From assembly GCA_022559985.1 (NCBI GenBank), contig JAFJTR010000047.1, forward strand, positions 62,001-126,000: DNA of 64,000 bases, given 5' to 3'. The notes under the pieces were generated by a model that was not told the DNA's origin, did no database searches, and worked only from the letters and a program-made list of their open reading frames with translations. The translations under genes and the position numbers were made by a program. Origin of the DNA: Parastagonospora avenae f. sp. tritici 18332-5 (lineage: Eukaryota; Ascomycota; Dothideomycetes; Pleosporales; Phaeosphaeriaceae). This document shows, piece by piece, positions 34,475 through 45,888 of this stretch. Every line of letters begins with the position of its first letter. The first letter of the stretch is position 1.

Positions 34475-34948
34475 GACACGGATTTGGGGTAATTTCAAAT
34501 GAGAAGTAAATGAACAATACTGAGACACCCACATTATCGGAAATACGCATGTGTATCGACTGCTAAAGTCATTTTAATACTCTATTTTTCAGCATCGGTT
34601 GGCGCTGTGTAGTCGTGTGTGGTGAGCAGCGTCCGATGAACCAACACCAACAAAAGAACGATAAAAACAATTTCTGCTGTAATTAGCGAGTTGTGCAGAC
34701 CCTTCTCTGCAACGCGAAAGTAGTTGATCATACTTTATTATGATGAGTCACAGTCAGCTGTGCTGTATGTAGCACCTATACGCAATATAGAACGATGCGT
34801 TGCGTCGTAGCGCGGACATTGTGGTTGCTCCTGACAACGACACGCGGGATGTGTTTACTTGCACGCGCGAGCTGCTCCCCACACTTTCGGGATACCAACG
34901 CATACTACCACCCAACCTGCATTTGCTCCCAAGTTTTACGACACAGCT
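34475..34948. promoter_or_regulatory. Intergenic region esterase / kinesin
   Basis: 474 bases holding the esterase 3' UTR (AT-rich 34490-34600) and the kinesin promoter. The frame of kinesin exon 1 is open upstream to 34859, but the ATG at 34949 gives the family-like start. Nothing else is seen. Confidence 0.4.
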
Positions 34949-37272
34949 ATGGAACCTCCAGCGCGACCTTCGAGTGCGCTTTTTGACGTTTTCTTGCGCC
35001 TGCGACCCTCGCACTCTGCAAATGCGCGCTTCCTCACTGTTGAAGAGGGCGAAGGCCGACACCCGACGCACATCACTATCAAGCCGCCAACAGAGGACAA
35101 GCGGAAACGTGCGATAGAAAGATTTGCATTTACCCGAGTTTTCCAGGAGAGTGCGCAACAGAAGGAATTGTTCAACAGCACCGGCATTGTTCCTATGATT
35201 GAGGGAGTGCTGGGCGCACCAGGTCATCATGGAAGGGACGGGCTGTTAGCGACACTGGGCGTCACAGGCTCGGGAAAGGTACAAGAGGATATGAGAATAG
35301 TTTTTGGACAAGACACTTACAATAGTACAGAGTCACACAATCCTCGGTACCAAGTCCCAGCGCGGTCTCGTACAGATGTCTCTCGATGTCCTCTTCCAGA
35401 GCTGCGAAGAGCAGCTGGTACAGTCTTTCTATGGCGCACCGGCATTCTCATCGCTTGCTGCTGCCGACGTCGCGGAGGCACACATGTACACAGCGACGGC
35501 CTTTTTAGACTCCATGTATGGAGACAACCAGTCTGAGCGCTTCCCTTCGCGAGCGCAGACTCCCATACCGGTAAGCCTACTATTCTACTGTTTCCCTAAA
35601 TCCCTCCCCTAACTTGTCTCCGTCATCGCCTGTACAAATGTTCTCTCCTAGCCGAACTGTGGCTGGCAAAGATGTGTATCGAGCACTTCAAGCCACTTTC
35701 TCTAGCCGCCCAAGTGCAGGCATTCATTCTATTCGTCCTGTCAACGGAACACTGTCAAGCATCACTCGATCCACAGGCAACATAGGCTCACCTACCAAAA
35801 AGGATACTAGTATGTTCTCCACGGGTGGCACTCGATCGAACAAAATCCCAAGACCGTCGACGCTGCCGCAGACTCCTTCAGTCGCCGATATTGTCATACC
35901 TACCGACAGCACTGCCGAATACGCGATTGTCATATCCATGTACGAGGTCTACAATGACCGCATCTTCGACCTCTTGACTGGCATGGCCATGAAGAACAAG
36001 CACCCCAGCGTCAAGCGGCGGGCACTGCTGTTCAAGAGCACAGAACAGAGCCCAGAGCGGAAAGTTGTGGCTGGTCTCACCAAGATCATATGTGGCAGTT
36101 TTGAAGAAGCCATGATGGTCCTGGAGACTGGTCTCACGGAGCGCAAAGTTGCTGGTACCGGAAGCAACGCTGTCAGCTCGCGAAGCCACGGCTTTTTTTG
36201 CGTAGAAGTCAAGAAGCGCGATGCCGAGCGAAAGGACCCTTGGTCGAGCAGTACACTAACGATCGTCGATCTGGCTGGATCTGAACGTGCTCGCAATGCA
36301 AAGACCGCAGGCGCTACACTAGCAGAGGCTGGCAAGATCAACGAGTCTTTGATGTATCTTGGCCAATGTATGCAGATGCAGTCCGACAACCAAGACGGCT
36401 CCAAGGTACGTATCTCACCTAAACCGCCTTTATAGAAAATACTAACACCACGACAGAACGTTGTGCCCTTCCGCCAGTGCAAGCTCACCGAGCTCCTCTT
36501 CTCAAATTCCTTCCCCTCTTCCTCCCGGCAAACACACCACCACATCCACCCCCAGAAGTCCATCATGGTCGTCACCGCTGACCCTCAGAGTGACTTCAAT
36601 GCTACCTCGCAAATCCTCCGATACTCGGCACTCGCGCGGGAAGTGACCGTACCCCGAGTTCCCTCGACAACATCCACCATCTTGTCCAACCTGCCTGCCA
36701 AACATTACGCCACCTCATCAGGCCGTAGTACGCCCTCATCCGCTGTGCTCGAAGAACTCGACGCCGCGAATGCCGAAATTGCGCGCCTGATGCAAGAAAT
36801 GGAGATTTTCGCGATACGCCTCAGCGAAGAGACGCAGCGTCGCAAAGCCGCCGAAGCCTCGTGGGCAGCTGCTGAAAACCACATGGCGGACCTCGAACAA
36901 GAGATCCGCGATGAGTGCTTTCAGGACCTCGAAGCTGCTGTTGACCAGGAGCGCCGAAGGTGGCAGGCTGTGCTCGACAATGAGCAGGACAACCAACAGG
37001 CGCATCTGGACAGCAAGATAGATATTGTCATCAAGGCGACGAAGGCGCAGATGCGCGATGAGGTCAAGGTATATGAGGACCCTGATCCGGAATTGCGGGA
37101 TCGCGTGGACGAGCTGGAGCGCGAGAACGAGGTGCTGAAAGCAAAGCTGGAGGCTATGGAGAGGGAGGCGCATGGCAGGAGTGCGAGCCCGGTGAAGAAG
37201 ATGAGAGTGCTCAAGACAAAGAAGTGGGAAGACCCGGAGAAGACTTTGGGATACGGGCTGGATGATGAGTAA
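34949..37272 (+). CDS. Kinesin motor, kinesin-6 (KIF20/Klp9)-like; one splice junction unresolved
   Basis: N-terminal microtubule motor. Firm exons are 34949..35278, 35331..~35570, ~35652..36405 and 36457..37272. The P-loop VTGSGKSHT is split by intron 1, switch I is NAVSSRSHGF, switch II is DLAGSE, and QCKLTELLFSN follows intron 3. A long insertion between the P-loop and switch I (exons 2-3) and the TGSGK variant suggest kinesin-6 of the KIF20/Klp9 type, motors of the anaphase spindle midzone. The C-terminus (~560-700) is a coiled coil. The junction of exons 2 and 3 is odd: the good donor GTAAGC at 35571 is phase 0, but the only good acceptor (CCTAG, ending 35651) is phase 2, so the standard intron breaks the frame. 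See findings. Confidence 0.88.
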
Positions 37273-37492
37273 ACGATGTCTGGACCTTAATGACTGCATG
37301 GGCTGGCGTTGATGGAGTTTGATACCTGTTTGATAGTCGATGACGAGATACCTCTTGCTTTTCGCAACCCGAATAATATGCTCGTGCTGCAATTCAAGAT
37401 GAATGAAGCCTTTGATTAACGTTGAGTATTGCTTCGTAATCTCACTTGTGGGACTGACGTATCCTCATGCTGACCTCGGATGTTTCCAACAT

Positions 37493-39272
37493 TCAATCCG
37501 CCTGCTTCAGATATGCCCGCAGGCCTCCACTCAGCTTCACAGCAAACGTCAGTTCCTCGCCCGCAAGCTCCTTGCCCAGGTTCTCCACAGCGGAGTCTTC
37601 CATATCCGTCAGCTCGTCATCGTCATCATTGGCCTTCGCTTGCTTCATCCTAGCAGCATTCTAGGCCACCTTTTGTCCGTCCAGCGTGCCATCCGCGCCC
37701 AGGCCGGTCCCATCGCCCTTCCAGCCATGACTGAAGACTTCAAAGTTGTCGTCAACGAGCCAATTGAGGTCCTCGCTCTCGGGCCGCAGTGTGCGCGCAA
37801 GACCTTGGCCGGGCTTCGGATAGTGTGCTGGTGGATCAGTATCATAGCCGTCGTCTTCTTCGTACTGGTGGCCTGCAAGATCCATGGTGACTGTTCTCGA
37901 AGGGGGATGCTCTGTACGCGATTCGCCTAGCAGCTGTGCCTCTGCAGTGTCTAGTTCAGAATTCGAAGAGAAGTTGTGGGAGTGGGGTGTTTGGCCTGTA
38001 GGAGCGTGGCCGTTCGGAGGAGAGACAAGAGAAGAGTTTTGAAAGGCTGATGGTGGCTGGTACCGAGGTTGCGGGAAGCGTTGAGGAGCAAGTGGTGGCG
38101 GTTGGTGGGGATTCGAGGCTGTGGTGTTTGGTATCAGATGCCGGATGTTTGGTGGGAAGATGGGGAGTTCTGGATGCCGTATTGTAGCGATGAGGAGCAG
38201 ACTGGTCACTTTGTCATGTGAGAGCGTTGAAAAGTAGGCACGTTTCTGCGGGTGTTAGTGCGCGCAAGGCCTTGAGAGAGGTTCTGCATACCTCGTCTAC
38301 TGACAGTCCCTCGGCGGCAACCAACTCATCGGCTCCAGACACGGCAGTCTCCTTGTTGTGTCGACATGGCCCGCACAGCCACTCCTTCTCCAAGACAGTG
38401 ACGACGTCGTTGTCGATGGCTGGGGTGTGGCAGTACTGGTGGTACGCGGTGCTACAGGCATCACAGAATACTATGCGGTTGTTGGACGGGTCGACGTCTC
38501 GGTGGCATGTCTTGCACTTGGCGGCGAGCAGCGTCTTGGTCGACTTGCGCCGCTTGACGCCTGGCGAGGGCTCTGGCAGGGTAGGGACGAAGGCGACGGG
38601 CTTGTTTACACTGCGGCCGGACTTGGTGTGGGTGGGCAGTGGGGTGTACGAGTCGGAGACGTCCGAGTTCTCGTCGTCGTTGTCGTCGTCGTCGTCGTCC
38701 TGCAGTGTGTTAGACGGCGACTTCCCAGTCACGCTTCACCCACTGACATCGTTCTCCTCGTCTGTCTCGGAGCGCTTCCGCTTGCCCCCACGGCCGCCTC
38801 GCCCTCCTCGTCCGCGCCCTCGCCCTCGCCCGCGCCCACGTCCTCTGCCCGAGCCCCGTCCTGACGGGGAAGCCGCTGCCGGCGATGCGCCTGCCTCCGT
38901 CTTCACCATGGTCGGGGTGCTCACTTTGCCGCCTCTGCCTCTGCGGCCGGTGCTCGTAATAGGGGGTGGCGTCGGCAGCTTGTCGCTGGTCACATAGTTC
39001 TGCAGGATCTCGGCGCGTTTGGCCTCGAATGCTGCACTCCCCGAGGCATGTCCGCCTGGCTTGCCCTGGAGCCGTTCTAGTATCGCGGCTGTGGACGCAG
39101 AGAACTGGGGGAAACTGGGACCTGCTGCCGCGCTACCGTTCGCCGGGAACGTCGACATATTGGCTGACCATGCGGGCGCATTCGATTGCGGAGATGGAGC
39201 TGCCGCCGTGCCAGCATCGTCCGGCGCATTCGCATTCGCTGGCGACCCGCCTTGGGCTGCTGCCTCGCTCAT
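37493..39272 (-). CDS. PHD-finger nuclear protein with in-frame TAG near the 3' end
   Basis: Exons are 39272..38748, 38699..38292 and 38245..37661 to the first stop; 505 aa. The ATG at 39272 is preferred over an upstream GTG. Residues 1-120 are Ala/Ser/Pro-rich, then an RGRGRG box with a basic KRKR end (~140-165), an Asp-run encoded by GAC repeats after a 48-base intron, and a PHD finger (CKTCHRDVDPSNNRIVFCDACSTAYHQYCH with the C-terminal pair LCGPC) at ~235-285, a histone-tail reader. The Pro/Ser-rich tail ends at TAG 37661-37663. The same frame then stays open for 55 sense codons to a TGA at 37493-37495, with an acidic block and FAVKLSGGLRAYLKQAD, which looks like real coding sequence. Confidence 0.8.
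37661..37663 (-). other. In-frame TAG inside the PHD-protein gene
   Basis: The codon at 37663..37661 is TAG in the frame of exon 3; the frame reopens at once (AAT GCT GCT AGG ATG AAG) and stays open to 37493. One base change, for example from AAG, would explain it. A nonsense allele, a sequencing error, translational readthrough or a missed splice are the options. No intron of plausible length spans the codon. Confidence 0.7.
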
Positions 39273-39608
39273 CTTGTCACGCACGCCTCCGCGACCGCTA
39301 GTAGCCTAGTAGTAATGCTGCAGTTGCCCGCGTTGTGTCTTCGGAAACCAAGTGACGATTGACGATTGATCGTATGGTGAGAGCTCGCCGCAAGCGAATG
39401 CATGCAACCCTGTGGGTCCGAGCTATGCAGACCAGCGAATCGCAGGAGCCGCGACGCACCACGACTCCCCCTCCCCTGTCTGTAGCACTGCACACCGGAG
39501 TCTGGTCGGGCGTGACATGTTCAGCATCTTTAATAATGACCCGGTCTGGGCATCAAGTCACATAAGAACTCTTCAAAAACAATGCCTCCCAGCCCAGCAT
39601 ACAACGCC
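39273..39608. promoter_or_regulatory. Promoter of the PHD-protein gene
   Basis: 336 bases between the minus-strand PHD start and the stop of the next minus-strand gene. No gene seen; the short direct repeat TGACGATTGACGATTGATCG at 39351-39370 is the only pattern. Confidence 0.4.
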
Positions 39609-41381
39609 TCATGCGATAACCCCCTCGCCGCGCAACTCCTCAATGTTCGCACTGTCCATCCCAAGCACATCCGACAGAATCTCATCCGTGTGCTGGCCGA
39701 GTGTAGGTGGTGGCATGCGAACACCCGGCTTCGACTCGGACCACTTCACGGGTGTATTGACGAGCTTGATAGGTCCGCATGCTGGGTGGTCCACCTCGGT
39801 GACCATGTCTCGTGCGCGAACTGTCATGATCAGTAACATGCTTTGGCGCAGTGTGCCTAGAGACCTACCGTGCTCGTGGTTCAAAGTATCATGTACGTCG
39901 TTGATGGCAGCATACGCTATCGCAGTCAGCTCGCCTTCTCAAGAATGGGTGGGGATAAAACATACGCATGCCGCAACCCTCCAGGATGTCGAGCCATTCC
40001 TGCGTCGTCTTTTGCTGCGTCTCACCCTCGATAATGTCCTCTAGTGTATCCCTATTCTGCACTCGGACGGCGTTCGTCTTGAACCGTTCGTCGTTGATCA
40101 ATTCGGGCTTTCCTATCCGATTGCACAAGACACCATAAAGACGATCGTTACCACCACCGAGCAGGATGTCACCATCAGATGTCTTGAAGGCCTTGTAAGG
40201 TACGATTGAAGCTGGTATATGTCAGATTGTGACATGGCAAAGAAGCATTGAACGTACGATGCGAAGTGCCCCATCTGCCCGTATCCTTCTGGCCACTGAT
40301 GAGACACGAGCTAGCAATGTTGGCCAGCGTTGCCACCTGACAATCGCTCAAAGCAACATCAATATGCTGTCCTATTCCCGTCTTCATTCTAGCCAGAAGA
40401 GCTGCCATGACTGAATTCGACGTGTAGAGCCCTGTCGTGAGATCAGTGACTGCGACTCCAACCTTGACAGGTGGCCCGTCTCTTGTCCCCGTGATGTGCA
40501 TCAAGCCAAATTCGCTGATCTCCGTTAGCGTTCTGACTGAGCATTGCCATTGCAAAACCTACGCTTCGACCATGACATCGTAGCCAGCTCGGTTGCTATA
40601 CGGCCCTGTCTGTCCATAGCCAGTAATTGACGCATAGACAATCTTTGGGTTGATTTTAGAGACTGTCTTGTAGTCCATGGCATATTTAGCTAGTGAGCCG
40701 GGCAGGTAGTTTTCGACGAGTACATCGCACTCTTTGACTAGGCCATGTAAGATGTCAACACCCGCTGGGTGCTGGAAAGACAACCCAATCGAGCGCTTAT
40801 TCCTATTGACCTGCACTTTGTCAGTTTATAAATTTGGTCTACATCCTCACCCATCACAAAGCTCTTACGCCGAGATAGTAAGCACTTTCGCCAGGCCCCT
40901 GTTTCTCGTCTGTATATTTTGCATAGGGTGGTCCCCATGCGCGGGTATCATCTGTGTCATCAGCCAACTTACGGGGATGCTATTGGATGTTTGATCTGAA
41001 CTCACCTCCCCTCATTGGGTGCTCAATCTTAATCACATCGGCCCTGAAAAAGACTCAGTACAACTTCTTGACGTCGCCAACCTCGAATGTTGGTCCGTAC
41101 TGGGTTGCTCGTCGCGTACCCAAGATCTCCCAATATTTGAGTACAATATGGCTGTTGTCAAAGTCAGCAACGGCCATGCCGCCAGCAAGAGTCTCACTCA
41201 CACCAGCTAGTACCCTCGTCATATCCAGCACCTTGATGCCAGCCAACGGTAGATTAGTTGCATCTCCACTTGCCGCTGGAGTGGTCGCTATGCCCCTTCT
41301 GGCAATGCGCCAGTGGCATTGTGAGTCAAATCTTGGAGCTGTAAGCCAGCGCCTCGAGCTTCTCAGCATTACATTCATCAT
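39609..41381 (-). CDS. Mitochondrial class III CoA-transferase (CaiB/BaiF; SUGCT-like)
   Basis: Nine exons: 41381..41202, 41151..41120 (32 bases), 41043..41006 (38), 40951..40869, 40810..40563, 40514..40258, 40211..39966, 39916..39869 and 39820..39609; the sum is 1344 bases, 447 aa. The short exons rebuild the family sequence: KVLDMTRVLAG, then PYCTQILGDLG, then ADVIKIEHPMRG and DDTRAWGPPYA. The first ~45 residues (MMNVMLRSSRRWL...RIARRG) are a basic mitochondrial presequence; ATGs at 41381, 41378 and 41369 are all possible. Later motifs are LPGSLAKY, ASITGYGQTGPY, VAVTDLTTGLY and GQHIDVALSD, whose last Asp is the likely catalytic residue. Human SUGCT, the closest type, moves CoA from succinyl-CoA to glutarate; that substrate is inference. 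Confidence 0.92.
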
Positions 41382-41532
41382 TTCCAGGATTTGTGGTTGC
41401 AGATTCCAAGAAGTGTTACTGTGCTGCAGACGAAGCTCCCCGCGGTCAACTTCCGTTCCGATTTCCTCCAATTCCGAGGTTCGCGGCTAGCTTCACCCCA
41501 CCATCGTTCCTGCATCACCAAGACAATCCACC
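41382..41532. promoter_or_regulatory. Compact divergent promoter, CoA-transferase / riboflavin synthase
   Basis: Only 151 bases separate the two start codons, with CCCCACCATCG and CATCACCAAGACAATCCACC as the riboflavin-synthase leader. No TATA box is evident. The minus-strand frame stays open across most of it, so the CoA-transferase leader overlaps the RIB5 promoter. Confidence 0.5.
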
Positions 41533-42343
41533 ATGTTTACCGGCCTAGTTGAAACGATTGGCAGTAAGCTTCGCTCCATTGTGCCATTATAACGCGGCTG
41601 GGCTGATCTTGGCTAGCTGTTGCTGTCCTCGAGGAGCTCGACAAGACAGCCTCCGGAGGCGGCGGCACGTCATTGACTATCGCCGACTGCAAGGACATTT
41701 TGGGAGATGCGCACTTGGGCGACAGTATCAGCGTCAATGGTTTGTCACCCAACCCCAATCATGTACAAAATCCTGATCACTCTCAGGAACATGTCTCACC
41801 GTGACCGAATTCAACAAAACTTCGTTCAAGATAGGATGTGCTCCAGAAACACTACGGCGCACAAATCTTGGCTCCCTCAAGCAGGGCTCCAAGGTGAACC
41901 TTGAGCGCGCCGTGTCTGCCAATACCCGTATGGGCGGGCATTTCGTTCAAGGACACGTCGACACCATCGCAACCATCGAGTCTGTTACACCTGACGGCAA
42001 CGCTCTCACCTTCCGCTTCAAGCCCCGAGACCCAGCCGTCCTTCGCTACATCGTCGAAAAGGGCTATGTCACCATAGACGGTGCAAGCTTGACTGTCACG
42101 AAAGTGCAGGATGGCTCAGATGGCTGGTGGGAGGTTATGCTCATTGCTTACACCCAAGAGAAAGTCGTCACAGCGAGCAAGAAGCCTGGCGAGGCTGTCA
42201 ATGTGGAAGTGGATCAGGTTGGCAAATACGTCGAGAAGAGCGTGGCAGGCTATTTTGAAGGTTCGGCAAATGGTGAGTTTGCGATACTGGAAAAGATGGT
42301 ATCGAAGCTGGTCGATGAAAGGCTCAAGGCACTGGGCAAATAG
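41533..42343 (+). CDS. RIB5: Riboflavin synthase alpha chain
   Basis: Dismutates two 6,7-dimethyl-8-ribityllumazine molecules to riboflavin, the last step of vitamin B2 synthesis. Exons are 41533..41563, 41617..41739 and 41787..42343; introns 53 and 47 bases; 236 aa. It has the two tandem lumazine-binding barrels: the first begins MFTGLVETIG and includes SISVNGTCLTV (split by intron 2); the second begins MGGHFVQGHVD and includes GYVTIDGASLTV. The C-terminal trimerisation helix is EFAILEKMVSKLVDERLK. The length is typical for fungi. Confidence 0.96.
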
Positions 42344-43488
42344 GTCTGAAACAATGGGCTGCGATGCAAGGTGAAGGTCACTTTGCCTCAGGACACAGGC
42401 ATCATGATCTGAGCATGGGCGTTACAGGACTGTATCCATCATCTGAAACATGGGCCGAGCCGTCGTTCGCAACCTGGACGAATCGTGTGCCATATCGCTT
42501 AGCTAGGCCATGTTCGGCGTCGAAGTCGTCGCCTGAGTGGTGATGTTTAGGGTGGTTGGGCGTACCAATATGGGGGCGCAGACGTTTAGAAGTGAGGCGC
42601 AGCAGCCCTACTTTGGAGTCAATATATAAATAATCGATCGCTATCGAGCTTGAGTGGGAACTGCTCGGATTCTTAGTTGGCTCCTCTCCAAAAAACAACG
42701 AGTCCGCACATAGTCATACGCACAACGATGTCATCGCTGTCTAGCTATTGGCGTGCATTGATTCTTCATCTTCTACTCGCAGCCACATGACAGCCATCTA
42801 TGCCATGCAATCTCATCGCTGGCGGCCGTGTCGTCGCCAGATCCGCCGCTCTGCGCGCAATAGAGTGCTTGATGCTGCTGACTATGCACGACTAGTCGGC
42901 GCCGCGGTGGAGACATCCAGGGAGAAGCCCTGCCATCAGCATCCGAAGACCTCAGCGATATGAACGCCCAGGTGCGGCTTCGTTATCGCTCAAGGAATGT
43001 GCACACATTGATCTCGACGAGGTCGGAACGGCAACATCATAGATACAACAGTGGCTTGAGCGGCGTGAATGAGCCGGAGCGACATCTCCGCAACCCTAAA
43101 TTAGTGTCTTGCGCCCGACAGGACGCATCTCTCCACCCGACCTTTGTTTCGAAAGATCAGTAAAAAACCTCGAATTTGGGGGCCAAAAATATCGAACACA
43201 CAAATTGAGCGAAAGAGAAGGGCCAGCTGTGGGTACCGTACAGATCTGAAAGGGGGGTTTTGTCGGCTTATTTCGATTGGCTTTCCTACCGCGGCGTGCG
43301 TCTGCAGCAACACGTCAAGATCGGCTTGACCAGACGTGCAGCTTCTTTCTACACCGGAGGACCATCCTTCAGCCCTGTTGCGCAATCCGTCATTCCTTCA
43401 TTGTCTCGCTCACTCCACTGATCCCATGTGCATACAGCGCTCGATATCGTTGCTTTTGTCTCAAAATTGATCGCCGCGCTTTTTCGCG
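42344..43488. other. Gene-free stretch between RIB5 and an unknown gene
   Basis: 1.15 kb. A 98-codon minus-strand ORF (42402-42698) begins only at a TTG and has no recognisable features; I do not call it. The last ~200 bases before the next start contain pyrimidine-rich patches. Nothing else is seen. Confidence 0.4.
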
Positions 43489-45314
43489 ATGGACTGGCAA
43501 CTCCTCGACTACGCTAAGGAGGCTGAAGACACAGGCTCGGGCCTTCTCACCTTCTCAAGCGAGATTCCGCAATACCGTAAGGACATCAAAGGCCATATTG
43601 CTAAGCTCTTTGCTATCTCGCATATTCTTGACAAACTCCATGAAGCACTCAAATCTCCTCGCTATGGCAGAGCTCAAGGACGGATCGTGCCAGACCTTGA
43701 GATATGCATCCCAAGTCTGGGCTATACGCTCGACGAGATACGAGGCACGTTCAGCAAGAAGAAATTGAAGCGCCGTACAGCCCCCGGTGCTTTTCCCGGA
43801 ACTCCACCATATGCAGAGCTATGGGAGGACTCGCTTGCCGACTTGATGGCACAAGGCATATCCCTGCCAATCAGGCTGGAATTGTACAGAACGTATTTGC
43901 ATGGCATGTATGAAGCGCTGCAAGGGTAAGTCACCTGCAAACTTGCTAGAGGTGCGAGCTGATAGACCATAGCCAGGAGGATGCGGAAGAGTTGCATTCC
44001 ATTAAAGTCCGACTATCCAAGCTACTCAAGAAACAAGAGCCGATCGAATCGTACTTCGACAGATTGTCGGTCCAGGGACAGGCACATGGCTATGCTCGAA
44101 CACCAAAGCCTGCTTCTCCCAAAGTTCGTAGACCGAGTATTCACAGCCACCCCACATATCCTGCTGCCGGATACGCATATGTCCAGCCGCCACCGCCGCC
44201 TCCTCGACCTCATGCTGCACCTACGTGGGGTGGCGTTGGCATTGGCGAAATACCATTCATACCGCCGCCAGTTCCAGAGATACCTCAGTCGCCCACCTAT
44301 TCGTCAGCTTCATCACATACCTACTCGAACGGCTCTACCGACTCGGGCGAGCCAGTGGCTCATTGGGCTATGAAGATCTTTGACGGACGACACACATCCA
44401 CTCCATTCCACACCCTTGGTGAACACACTGTTTGTCTTGGGCGCGACGAGACCAAAGCCATTGAGCTTCTCGATAGCGACGGATTTATAAAGGTCGTGGA
44501 GCTGCCATTCGAGGAGACGGATGTCTATGTCCGCTTATACTGGCGGCCCGAGGACAACCGCGCTCGTATACTGTTTCTCACGAAAGACAATGCAGGGCAT
44601 CGTATGCGTTACTGCCTTCCGCTGACCGGACTCAAGCTACTGCGCACGGATTCCTGTCTTCAGCTGTGCCGCATCAACCGCAGAGATGGACAGCTGGACC
44701 TCTGGGCAAGGCTTCGTTTCCTGTTACACGAACGTGAGTACTTCATCTATCATCTTCATGGTATTGCTTTTGACTGGCGCTCAGGTATGGTCCTCTTCTA
44801 CTGCACGGCTGTCGCGATGAAGCGCCAGGATGAGTTCGGCATCGCCGAAGGGCTTGAGGACTTCTTTGACCCGGGCGAACAGATAGAGTTCAGCAGGTAA
44901 GCGAAAGTGTAATCTTCATTGCTTCTTGTACTGACATGGAACTAGCGAGATCACCGACTCCAGGTATCTTCACAAGTTCCAGGTCCTTCAGGATGAGGAC
45001 TCGAGATGCGTGCGATTCCAGGCCACCGCTCGCCGCGGACCACTCAAGTCAATCCCCATCTGGACAGCCTTTGTCACACAGTACATTGGCCACAGGAACT
45101 GGATGAAGAGGACTGGGGCAACAATTCATTTCCGCGAGCTTCATCCCTACGTCTTCTGCGAAGGTTACAAAGTGCCCAAGGATGCGCATAAGAAGTACCA
45201 GCTGACCTTCACTGCACCAGAAGGTAAGTCGCCAGCACTGTAACTGTGATCAGAGTATTGACTTTAGCAGATGCCCGTGACTTCATGGACATGTTCCACA
45301 GGATTCGGCCTTGA
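43489..45314 (+). CDS. Conserved-looking fungal protein of unknown function
   Basis: Exons are 43489..43925, 43973..44896, 44946..45223 and 45271..45314; introns 47, 49 and 47 bases; 560 aa. I do not recognise a family. An N-terminal helical region (1-170, MDWQLLDYAKEAEDTGSGL, through GYTLDEIRGTF) resembles the helical starts of fungal ankyrin/NACHT-type signalling proteins. A Pro/Tyr/Ser-rich linker follows (~195-275, with a run of prolines near YVQPPPPPPRP). The C-terminal ~290 residues look like two beta-rich PH-like units: one with ETDVYVRLYWRPEDNRARILF, the other with RCVRFQATARRGP and TGATIHFRELHPYVF. There is no TM segment or signal peptide. Regular introns and clean frames support a real gene. 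Confidence 0.75.
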
Positions 45315-45888
45315 CACACTACTAAGAGTGATGGTCACATCTAGTCTAACGCGTTCGAATCATCATTTCCCCATGCCTTCACAGCATAGGGGAACAAGGA
45401 TGACCGTCTTCTAAGACACCATGATGCACGAATTTACGAACCAAAAAAATTTACGACTCAACGAGTAACGACGATACGACGAGGGTGGTCTCTGCTTTTT
45501 GCATGATATACCCCTCTCAGCACAGATGCTTTTTGCTTTTGCACGTTGACACAAATTGATTTCATGTTTCATGCACTTGGCGACGATTTTTTCTCTGCGC
45601 AGCCTGCATTTGAAGATAGTATTTGGTAGCACCCTAACAAATCAACCACACACTCGTTTGCAACGTACGTACGTATAGTATGTGCCGACGACGATTCCAA
45701 GTCATGGGCTGTCTACTTTGGGCCTAGGTTGCGTTACCCTGCGGTCGCCGTAGTGGGGCACGGCCCTATGGAAATTGGCCAAAAATCTCTCGAGTCTAAA
45801 CTTTTGTAGCGGCAGCAGCGCGAACTTCACTCCCGCACCCTTCTTCTTTTTCTCTGCCTACTTTTCCCCCTCTCTCACACTCGTCAAC
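45315..45888. promoter_or_regulatory. PRMT1 promoter and leader
   Basis: 574 bases. The final 70 bases before the PRMT1 ATG are strongly pyrimidine-rich (CTTCTTCTTTTTCTCT...CCCCCTCTCTC), typical of highly expressed fungal genes. 45400-45660 is the AT-rich 3' flank of the upstream gene. No other gene. Confidence 0.5.

Noticed and set aside
37640..37663. A 22-base intron removing the in-frame TAG of the PHD gene
   Set aside because: Possible GTGGCC...TAG boundaries exist, but 22 bases is far below the minimum intron length seen here (43 bases), has no branch site, and removal would shift frame.
42402..42698. 98-codon minus-strand ORF downstream of RIB5
   Set aside because: Starts only at TTG, no domain, no splice context and no neighbouring exon that joins in frame.
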